NCBI RefSeq assembly: GCF_965230735.1
Contig: NZ_OZ246016.1
Location: 2,542,001-2,606,000 of the forward strand
Reading direction: 5' to 3'
Length of the DNA: 64,000 bases
Source: Motiliproteus sp965230735
GTDB lineage: Bacteria > Pseudomonadota > Gammaproteobacteria > Pseudomonadales > Balneatricaceae
A program made the translations under genes and the position numbers. Below the pieces are notes generated by a model. It saw only the letters and a list, made by a program, of their open reading frames with translations, had not been told where the DNA came from and ran no database searches. Shown piece after piece: positions 52,916-60,800 of this stretch (position 1 is the first letter of the stretch; the number at the start of each line of letters is the position of its first letter).

Positions 52916-53890
52916 ATGCAGAATCTATCCGTAAGTACGACTCACGCGCGTCTGGAACACTTTCCGGCCGCTTTCTTTGCCATGGTGATGGGGCTGACCG
53001 GCCTGACGCTGGCCTGGCAGAAGGCGGCGCAGATCGTTGATGCTCCTCAATTGATTTCGCAGTTGCTGTTGGGGTTCAGCGCATCAGTGTTTGTGCTGAT
53101 CAGCCTAACCTACGGATTAAAACTGATTCGCCATCGGCAGGCGGTGCTGGATGAGTTCCATCACCCGATCAAGATGAGTTTCTTTCCGGCCTTTAGTATC
53201 AGTCTGATATTGATGAGCGTGGCCACGCTGACAGTATCGATGTCTGTGTCCAAGGCGCTCTGGGGGCTAGGCTGTCTGCTGCATCTGGGGTTCACCCTTT
53301 ACGTGCTGGGACAGTGGTTGCACCATCCCAGATTCGAAGTGGCCCATAGTACGCCGGCCTGGTTTATTCCGGTGGTCGGCAATATTCTGGTTCCGATAGC
53401 CGGGGTAGAGCATGGCTATCAGGAGCTGAGCTGGTTCTTTTTCTCGATCGGCTTGCTGTATTGGATCATTCTGAAGACGCTGATCTTCAACCGGCTGTTC
53501 TTCCATGATCCGTTGCCGCAGAAGCTGCTGCCGACGCTGTTTATACTGATTGCGCCACCGGCGATCGGGTTTGTCTCCTATATCAAACTCAATGACGGCC
53601 TGGATGGTTTTGCCCGGATATTGTTTTATGCCGCCCTGTTTCTGCTGCTGCTATTGCTCTCGCAGCTGCCGAAGTTCACCAAGATCGGATTTTTCATGTC
53701 CTGGTGGGCATACTCCTTTCCGCTGGCGGCATCGACGGTTGCCTCACTACTGATGCTTGAGCTGCAACCATCGGCTTTCATGTTGAACCTGGCGCTGATG
53801 TTGCTGATTCTGACAACGGCAGTGATCGGGATGTTGCTGGTTCGGACGGTCAAGGCGGTGCTCAGCGGCGATCTGTTTCAGCCGGACTAG
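52916..53890 (+). CDS. SLAC1/TehA-family anion channel or transporter
   Basis: The 324-residue inner-membrane protein has about ten hydrophobic helices and resembles the tellurite-resistance/dicarboxylate transporter family. Typical blocks are LEHFPAAFFAMVMGLTGLTLAW near the N-terminus, STPAWFIPVVGNILVPIAG in the middle (pore-lining Phe/Trp region) and FMSWWAYSFPLAASTVA. Family members conduct chloride, nitrate, sulfite or dicarboxylates; the substrate here is not known. It is the first gene after the tRNA operon, with a 248-base leader showing no clear signal. Confidence 0.87.
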   Translation: MQNLSVSTTHARLEHFPAAFFAMVMGLTGLTLAWQKAAQIVDAPQLISQLLLGFSASVFVLISLTYGLKLIRHRQAVLDEFHHPIKMSFFPAFSISLILMSVATLTVSMSVSKALWGLGCLLHLGFTLYVLGQWLHHPRFEVAHSTPAWFIPVVGNILVPIAGVEHGYQELSWFFFSIGLLYWIILKTLIFNRLFFHDPLPQKLLPTLFILIAPPAIGFVSYIKLNDGLDGFARILFYAALFLLLLLLSQLPKFTKIGFFMSWWAYSFPLAASTVASLLMLELQPSAFMLNLALMLLILTTAVIGMLLVRTVKAVLSGDLFQPD

Positions 53891-53911
53891 TACTGGCGTA
53901 GCCCAGCCGAG

Positions 53912-54763
53912 CTATCGGCCCAATCCCAGGCAGAACTGTTTAAGATCGTAGACGAAGCGGTCTTTGTGCCACAGGTGCGGTGAGTGATCGGCTTTTTCGT
54001 AGGTCAGCAGGCGACTGTCTGGAAGCTGCTGGAACACCCATTGAGCCAGCTCTTGGCTGTAAAACTGACTGCTGTCTCCGTAGATCTGCAGGCAGGGAAC
54101 GTCAATGCTGGGCAGCAGATCGCGATAGTCCTGTGACGACAGACTGCGCCAGCAGTCGCGCAGTAGCGGCCCCGGCAATTGTTGCAGGTACTCGCGCATC
54201 TGCTGGAAGCCGTGGCTGTTGGCCTGATAGTTTTCCCGGCTACGCGGGTTCAGGCCGTTGGCGACCAGTTCCAAAACAGCTTCGGCAAAATCCTCATCCA
54301 ATCGCTGAAGAAATCCCTGGTTGTATTGCTGGTTGAAATCGCCGTAGATCCCCAGTCTCCAGGTTTCGTCGGTGACCAGCTTGGGTGACTGATCGATGAT
54401 GCAGAATCCGGCCAGCTTGTCGGTGCCGTGGCGGCGGATATACTCCCAACCGGTCAGCGCTCCCATGGAATGGCCGATCAGAACGGCCTTGCCGCTGCTG
54501 TGGTGCTCCAGCAATAGATCAAGGTCGTCGGCCATGGTGCCGATGTCCATCTGGATCTGCGGATCGTACAGGTGACCGCCGTGCCCCCGTGCATCCCAGC
54601 ACAGCGTATGGAAGTGTTCAGATAAGGGGGTGGCAAAGGGCAACCATTCACGCACGTTGGCGGTCCAGCCGTGCAGAAAAACCAGGGTCGGATAATGTTC
54701 CAGCTCATCGCCCAGTGAAACAAAACGTAGGGCGGTGTTATCCGGTGTTTGTAGGGTTTCCAT
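53912..54763 (-). CDS. Alpha/beta hydrolase
   Basis: The 283-residue protein is an alpha/beta-hydrolase-fold enzyme. It has the oxyanion segment LVFLHGWTANVREWLPF, CWDARGHGGHL, the nucleophile elbow LIGHSMGALTGWEYIRRHG and the late histidine in YEKADHSPHLWHKDRFV. The acid is probably in VPCLQIYGDSSQFY. The reaction cannot be predicted; esterase, lipase or peptidase activity is possible. ATG 54763 is chosen. A GTG at 54775 lies directly against the AGGAGA tract and is less likely. It is divergent from the KfrA-like gene. Confidence 0.85.
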   Translation of the reverse strand: METLQTPDNTALRFVSLGDELEHYPTLVFLHGWTANVREWLPFATPLSEHFHTLCWDARGHGGHLYDPQIQMDIGTMADDLDLLLEHHSSGKAVLIGHSMGALTGWEYIRRHGTDKLAGFCIIDQSPKLVTDETWRLGIYGDFNQQYNQGFLQRLDEDFAEAVLELVANGLNPRSRENYQANSHGFQQMREYLQQLPGPLLRDCWRSLSSQDYRDLLPSIDVPCLQIYGDSSQFYSQELAQWVFQQLPDSRLLTYEKADHSPHLWHKDRFVYDLKQFCLGLGR

Positions 54764-54844
54764 CGATGGAATCACTCTCCTGTGGTTTGGGCCCCTGCGT
54801 ACGCTGGGGTATAGTGTGGCGATCTTAGCGGTTGGACCCAGTCA

Positions 54845-55507
54845 ATGAAAAGCGATACTTACAGCCTTGTTTTTGAAGCCGCGGATGCGTTGCTGGCCGA
54901 AGGCGTCAGACCGACACAGCAGGGTGTTCGTGAGCGATTGGGCAAGGGCAGTCTGTCGACCATCAATAAGGCGCTTAACGACTGGTGGCAGATGCTGGGA
55001 CAGCGGCTGCAGCAGGGCCGCCATTATCCCGATCTGCCGGAGCCGCTGGCAGATGCCATGGAGCAATGGTGGCGGCAGGCGGTCGAGAGTGCGCGCAAGG
55101 AGTTCGAACTGCAGCAGGATCGGCAACAGCGGGCGACGAAAGCCTTGAATCAGCAGCAGTCCGAACAGCGTCAGCAGCTGCAGGACCAGCTGAGCCAAGC
55201 CTTGGATAAGCTGGCGGCCGAAGTCTCCAATAGCGGTGAGCTGCAGCAGCAGCTACGTGAGCGGGACAAGGAGCTTCATCAGCTGGAACGCCGGGTGCTG
55301 GACGCCGAACAGCGCAGCCGAGAGTTGCAGCAGGAGGCTCAGGTACAACAGGCTGTGATCGATAAGCTGGAAGCGACCAATGAAGGTCTGCGGCGGCAGC
55401 AGGCATCGGCTGGAAGCGAGCAGCGAGCGTTGCAGCAGGAAAACAAGCAGCTGCGGTTGCTGGTTGAGCAGCTGGATCGAAAATATGCCGATCAGCGTCC
55501 GCAATAG
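54845..55507 (+). CDS. KfrA-like DNA-binding protein with long coiled coil
   Basis: The 220-residue protein begins with a KfrA-type N-terminal helix-turn-helix (residues 5-60: VFEAADALLAEGVRPTQQGVRERLGKGSLSTINKALNDWWQML). The remaining 130 residues are one alpha-helical coiled coil rich in Gln, Glu, Arg and Leu (for example LQQQLRERDKELHQLERRVL). KfrA proteins are best known on broad-host-range plasmids, where they bind their own promoter and form filaments in segregation. Chromosomal copies are common but of unknown role. It is divergent from the hydrolase gene over 81 bases. Confidence 0.83.
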   Translation: MKSDTYSLVFEAADALLAEGVRPTQQGVRERLGKGSLSTINKALNDWWQMLGQRLQQGRHYPDLPEPLADAMEQWWRQAVESARKEFELQQDRQQRATKALNQQQSEQRQQLQDQLSQALDKLAAEVSNSGELQQQLRERDKELHQLERRVLDAEQRSRELQQEAQVQQAVIDKLEATNEGLRRQQASAGSEQRALQQENKQLRLLVEQLDRKYADQRPQ

Positions 55508-55579
55508 ACTGATTATATTAGGGTCTGACAATCGTTATGCGATAGGATAGTCGCTGCTCTGTGATCGCTGAAACGGACG

Positions 55580-56224
55580 ATGAATCTCGAAATCCCTTTA
55601 CAAGCCAAAGTCTCCGATATCCTCAAAACCGTTGAAGGTGCCGAAGAGGGTAGTCATATCTATTGCAGCAGCGATCGACACTTTTCGCTGCTGAAGATCT
55701 GCTTGGTGAAACTGCAGAAAAGCGATCTGAGCATCTATCTCCTCGACCAGCATGGCTTTACCGTCAAGCAGGTCAGCGCGCACCGCAAACCGACGACTGC
55801 CGTTGCTGCAGAGCCGGAACCCCAACAGTCGCTTTCCTCTGAGGTCGAGGTCGAGCCCGAATCGACAGTGCTTCAAATCGATGCCGAACAAGCCTCAGCT
55901 GGTGAGGCTCCGCAGCGGGTTGAGCCCTCGATCGAACAGCCGCAATCACAGCCACCGGCGATGCCGGAAGCCGCCGTGGCCGTCGAACCCGCCGTCGAGC
56001 AGGGCTTGAATCATCAACAGATTAGCGCCGTTAGGGATCTTGAGCAGGCCTTGAGAAAGTGCAAAGAGCTACAGTTGCTGCTGGTAGGCTTTAGTGACGG
56101 TTTGGTGGCGGTCCCCGAAGCGCTGGGTTATGGAACTGCCGCGATCAGCTCCGCCGAAGCGCTGGAGGTTGAGGCCTTCGATGTGTATCGGGGTTATGAG
56201 CCCGATGACGAGCCGGGCTATTAG
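55580..56224 (+). CDS. Hypothetical protein with acidic/proline-rich linker
   Basis: I do not recognise a family in this 214-residue protein. It has an N-terminal compact region (1-72, starting MNLEIPLQAKVSDILKTVEG and ending near LLDQHGFTVKQ). A low-complexity linker rich in Glu, Pro, Ala and Gln follows (about 75-145). A C-terminal domain covers about 150-214 (RDLEQALRKCKELQLLLVGF) with an acidic end EPDDEPGY. No signal peptide or membrane segment is seen. It follows the KfrA-like gene by 72 bases on the same strand. Codon use looks like that of its neighbours, and the frame is convincing. Confidence 0.7.
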   Translation: MNLEIPLQAKVSDILKTVEGAEEGSHIYCSSDRHFSLLKICLVKLQKSDLSIYLLDQHGFTVKQVSAHRKPTTAVAAEPEPQQSLSSEVEVEPESTVLQIDAEQASAGEAPQRVEPSIEQPQSQPPAMPEAAVAVEPAVEQGLNHQQISAVRDLEQALRKCKELQLLLVGFSDGLVAVPEALGYGTAAISSAEALEVEAFDVYRGYEPDDEPGY

Positions 56225-56239
56225 CCGCTAGCGATCCAT

Positions 56240-57007
56240 CTAGCCCAGAAAGGTCCGGGTGTCTTCGATGACATCGCTGTGGGGTAGCTCAACCATTTTC
56301 AGCAGCTCCGCCTTGTCCCCCGAGCAATCAAACAGCGCCAGTGCAAACACCAGTTCAGTAAGATGGTATTCGAGCCGGTAGTGCTGTTTTTCAAAGGTGA
56401 TCGAGAAGGAACCTCCCACGGATTCATCGCCGTTGGGTTTGGTTTCAATTCGAACATGGTGGTAATCTAGTTTCTTGAAGCTTGTGCTAAGCAATTGATT
56501 CAAAATGTAATCGTGTTTTAGTATTTTCTGAACGCGGCGTCCGCTGGTGAGGTCTTTGATCTGGTAGCCGAAACCGCGATTGAGGACTTTATAGCTCAGC
56601 TCGGCGCCGGTAACTTCGTTCTTCAGCGTCAGTCGCATCCGCTCTTTACTGAGGGTATCCACCAGCGGCATCCAGGCTTCCCAGGATGAGCGAGGCGAAA
56701 AGGGTTGCTGGATTTCGACGACCTGCATGCAGTGCTCACGAAAAACATCCGGATCGGATTCGTGGCGATAACGCCAGTAGTTGCCGGTGCGCGGTTCGAA
56801 TCCGGCATAGCCGGGCAGGTCACTGCCTTCGACGTTAACCCCGGCTTCGTTTTGATCATTGGTTGCTGTCTGGGCTATCAGCAAGCCCTCGGCAACATCA
56901 CCCCACTCAATCTTTTTTTCGAACAACTCGCCGCAACGATATTTAACTCTTAAGCCTTCGGCAGGCAGGTCTTCAGGCTTCAGATGGATCATTACGTGAG
57001 CAACCAT
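56240..57007 (-). CDS. Hypothetical protein
   Basis: I do not recognise a family in this 255-residue protein. The ATG at 57007 has GGAG eight bases upstream and gives MVAHVMIHLKPEDLPAEGLR. A longer frame to 57061 lacks such a site. The protein is soluble-looking, mixed alpha/beta, with no signal peptide. Distinctive tracts are PGYAGFEPRTGNYWRYRHES and the C-terminal VGGSFSITFEKQHYRLEYHL. It is convergent with the preceding hypothetical gene (15 bases apart) and divergent from the GacA-like regulator. Base composition dips toward AT around 56450-56540, which may indicate a different history from its neighbours. Confidence 0.65.
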   Translation of the reverse strand: MVAHVMIHLKPEDLPAEGLRVKYRCGELFEKKIEWGDVAEGLLIAQTATNDQNEAGVNVEGSDLPGYAGFEPRTGNYWRYRHESDPDVFREHCMQVVEIQQPFSPRSSWEAWMPLVDTLSKERMRLTLKNEVTGAELSYKVLNRGFGYQIKDLTSGRRVQKILKHDYILNQLLSTSFKKLDYHHVRIETKPNGDESVGGSFSITFEKQHYRLEYHLTELVFALALFDCSGDKAELLKMVELPHSDVIEDTRTFLG

Positions 57008-57196
57008 GGAAACATCTCCAGCAGGGTGGTTGAGTCGGTCTGAAATGACTAATGTAATCATATAGACGAAAAAAAGTTGGCCGACCAGTTATCGACAACC
57101 CAACGGCAGAAAATGCTGTAGAATGGCCGGTCAGACCAATGGTTATGCTGCAATATCAAGCTTCTATGTATTTGTTTACCGGACTGAGGCGGGCCT

Positions 57197-57820
57197 GTGA
57201 TTCGAGTAATGCTGGTTGATGATCATGAGATAGTCAGGGCGGGATTTCGCCGCTTGCTGGATAGCAGTCCGGACATCTCGGTCATATGTGAGGCTTCCAC
57301 CGGTGAGCAGGCGATCGACTCCTACCAGCAACACGCCCCGGATCTGATTATTATGGATCTGTCGATGCCGCCGGGCACCGGTGGTCTTGAAGCGATCCAG
57401 CGAATCCGCTCGCTGAATGCCGACGCCAAGATTCTGGTACTGACCGTACAGGAGTGCGAACCGTACCCATCTCGCGTTATGGATGCCGGTGCCATGGGCT
57501 ACCTGACCAAACGTTGCGCGCCGGAGGAGTTGATTGCAGCTGTTCAGTTGGTGGCCGACGGCAAAGAATATATCGCTGCTGATATCCAGGAGCAGCTGGC
57601 CGCCAGCAATGATACCCAACTCAATTCCCTGACCAAGCGGGAACTGCAGATCTTCACATTGTTGGCTTCAGGCCAAAGTGCCAGCCAGATCTCCGAGTCG
57701 ATGTATATCAGCCCGAAAACGGTGCATGCTCATCGCGCCAATATTTTGAACAAGCTGGGGCTCGACAAGACCGCCGATATTATCCATCTGGGTATCCGAC
57801 ACGGCATTGTTGATCCTTAA
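57197..57820 (+). CDS. NarL/FixJ-type response regulator, GacA/UvrY-like
   Basis: GacA/UvrY regulators, with a BarA/GacS kinase, control small RNAs that relieve CsrA/RsmA repression. The 207-residue protein (GTG start, GAGG upstream) has a receiver with D8/D9, phospho-acceptor D54 in LIIMDLSMPPGTGGLEAI and the Lys in GYLTKRCAPEE. A LuxR-type HTH follows (LTKRELQIFTLLASGQSASQISESMYISPKTVHAHRANIL). The VQECEPYPSRVMDAGAMGYLTK and C-terminal HLGIRHGIVDP segments recall GacA. Unlike the usual gacA-uvrC order it lies about 6 kb away, beside the injection-system genes, so it may be gacA moved or a paralogue. Confidence 0.85.
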   Translation: MIRVMLVDDHEIVRAGFRRLLDSSPDISVICEASTGEQAIDSYQQHAPDLIIMDLSMPPGTGGLEAIQRIRSLNADAKILVLTVQECEPYPSRVMDAGAMGYLTKRCAPEELIAAVQLVADGKEYIAADIQEQLAASNDTQLNSLTKRELQIFTLLASGQSASQISESMYISPKTVHAHRANILNKLGLDKTADIIHLGIRHGIVDP

Positions 57821-57848
57821 ATACAAAATACATATTTTGTATTTTTTC
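57820..57848 (+). terminator. AT-rich rho-independent terminator after the GacA-like gene
   Basis: AATACAAAATA and TATTTTGTATT form a perfect 11-bp inverted repeat around CA, followed by TTTTT. It starts at the stop codon of the regulator and separates it from the convergent effector gene. Confidence 0.75.
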
Positions 57849-57879
57849 TAGCTCTGTTGAGCAAACCTGCTGGGACTGC

Positions 57880-60800
57880 TCAGTTCGGCCCGGTCTGGCC
57901 CCTGAGACCCACTAACCAGCGTTTGAGTGGATTCCAAAATGCCAGGTGGATGCTGTTGGCATTCTTGGTGTGCTTGTCGCGCGATAGCGGAATAAAGGTC
58001 TGGTTGTTGGTACCACCGAAGTCCAGCGGCAGCAGGTGGTGGATCTCGGTCTGCTCACCGATCCGCTGATCCCATCGACGGTAGAATTCGCTGACCCGGT
58101 AACGGTTGGGTTGGCTATCGAAAGCGTGCAACATTTCGGCCTTGCGCTTGGGGCGATCACCGTAGCGACGCTTTTCCTCCTCGTTGAACAGACCGTGGAT
58201 GTAGCGCCATTTGGTGGTGCCTCCCTGTAGTCCTCGCTTATTGCCCGGTAATACCCAGCCTCGATCGATCAGGCGCTGAATCTTGGCGTCTCCTCTGTCC
58301 AAACCCCGCCACCAGCGCCGTTTGACCCGCTCAAACGCATGGCGGTGCCCATTGTAGCTGGCGGCCTCTTCGGGGTTACTGCTGTCGACGATACCGGTTA
58401 TCCGGGGTGGTGGGGCATAGTCGCCGTTGGCGGCGGCGATGCTGTAATTGACCGGCTGCCCACTCCCCAGAGATTGTGTTGTCTGGTTGCCGTTCTGGAT
58501 AAAGCGAACCTGGTTAAGGGTGATATGGCGTCCGCTGTAGAGACTCTGCATTACAGCTCCGCTGCGCCGGCTGCGGGAGTAATTTTGGATCTGCACGGTA
58601 TTACTGTTGTCGAGGATGTCGATCTGATCCGGCAGTGCCGCGGCGGCCTGTTCGGGGCTGGCATCGTTGGTGGCCATGCCGGTGTCTGCCTCAGCCTCCG
58701 GATTGATTCGTCCGTAAACCCACCAACGGTTGTTACGCACCCGCGGCTCGAGCACTTCAAAACCGTAACGGGTTTTTATCAGTGCCAGCGCGCGTCGGAT
58801 AAGGGCCTCACCAAGCTCGTTACGTGGCAGACGGGTCACCACCCGTTTGGCGGCATCCAGCCCCCGGCGCAGGCGCTGCTGTGGGTCCCGGGGCACCCCG
58901 GCCTGGGCCACAAAACGCCCCAGCCGCCGAGCCTGGGTCACAATCCAGCCGACAGCGCGGTTGAGGGCGCGGTCGATCGGCTGGCGGATCCGGTCGATGA
59001 TAGAGCCGATTACTCGGGAGGCATTACCCAGCCCCATCAATCGAGCTAGGAAGCTGATCACCAGGGTCAGGGCTCCGGCCATGGCGCGCTCAACCCTAGC
59101 CGCCGCCGGACGAATTCGACCCGCGGCGATGGCAACAATCGAGTTGATCACCGAGCGGGCCACCTGGACCAGGGTACGAAGCCGTTCGACAAAGAACATG
59201 ATGCTGTTGTAGATCGCCAGGATCGCCTGCACAAAGGCGCCGACCGGGTTTAGCATCGACACCAACCGAATTACCGCCGCCTGGACGATCCGTACCGCGA
59301 CGAAATTCATGATCCGCTCCAACACCAGCTGGCGCAGATTGGTCAGACTCGCTCTGATCTTCTGCCAAAGTGCTGCCGGTCCTTCGGTGATCAGGGTTTT
59401 GACCAGGCTGAAGCCGCGCTCCATCGCTGCTACGGCAGTTTCTCCGACGGCCTTGACCAGCTTGCGACGGATATTCTGCCATGTTAGCCCCAGTACGCTG
59501 AGGACGAACTTGATCAGCTCTCGCAGACTGAAGGATTGAGGGAGATAGACGCCGGTACCGGCCAGGGTTCCGGTCAGCCAGTTGAGCAGCGATGTCCGCA
59601 GATGGCCGAGAAAGTTTTCAGAAAACCGGCGGAAGCCCAGAATACCGGCACGAACAAGATTGCGGATAAAGCCCACCGGATCACGGATGATCGTGCCGAA
59701 AGCCCCGCGTGCACGACGAAGGAACGGCATCAGTCCGGGGGCGACCACCTCGAAGATAATCCGCAGCAGCCCTATCACCTGTTGTCCGGCCCAGCGGATA
59801 AAGCGCAGCACGAATCCGGCAAAACTGCGCGCAATCCGAACGAAAATACCGGGCAGGTTGAGCAGCTCGGCCACACCCAGCGCGTTCAGCGCGTTGATCA
59901 CCAGTTGCGGAATGCGGCCAACGAAACCTAGCAGGCCGGCCAGGGCGCCCTGAAACCAGGCCCAGGCCCGAGGGATGGCGTTGGCCCGTTTGATGTTCTC
60001 CCACACCTCCTGCTGGCCGATCAGCCGCATAAAGCCGCCGATCAGGTTCTCGGCGTTGCGCTCGACCGGCTGCCCGGTGACTGGGTTGCGCCCCAGTACC
60101 GCGCAGAGTAGATCCCAGCCACGGGTTCGGGACGCCAACTGGGCCAACGGCATCAGGATCGCTTGCTTGATAAATCCTAGAATGCCGCTCATCAAGCCCC
60201 GGACGAAACGGATAATGCGGCCAATCGGTTCGGTAAATATCCGTTTGGCCCGCTGCCATACCCCGCCCAGATCGAAAATATCGCGCCAGCCGAGCGGGTT
60301 CAGGAAGTTCATCACTGCATTGCGGATAGCGCCGCCGGTGATGGCCAGGCTTGCCAGTCGCTCATTAACCCAACCGGCAACCCGGGTGAAGACGCCGTGA
60401 TTATCCAGAGCCTGGGTGATCAGGTGCCCGCCGGGCAGAAACTCGACCAACGCCCGCAGCAGATTGGCGGCACTGTGCTCGACCCGGCTCCGATTGATCG
60501 GATTGATACCCAGCAGCAGGGTAAACATCCGGAAACCTGGAATGTGGTGGGCTTTGTCGGCGAAGTAATCCAGTGCATCGCCGATCCCCAACCGCTGTAC
60601 CCGGGGCTGGCTGCGCAGTGTGACCTCAACCGTGCGTTGCAGCGGTGGTGATGCATCCGAGGACGGTTGTGAGTTTGGTGGCGAGGACTGAATTGATGAC
60701 CCAAACGATGATTGAGATCGGTCGCCGGATATGGACGCTTTCGAAGCCGTGGCTGTCTGTGCCGCGCGGGATTGGCGCGGGGCGGCCCCCTGTTGGATGC

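Noticed and set aside
57821..57879. Immunity gene downstream of the nuclease effector
   Set aside because: Only a terminator lies between the effector stop and the convergent regulator gene, so there is no room for a gene. Injection-system payloads aimed at other cells need not have one.
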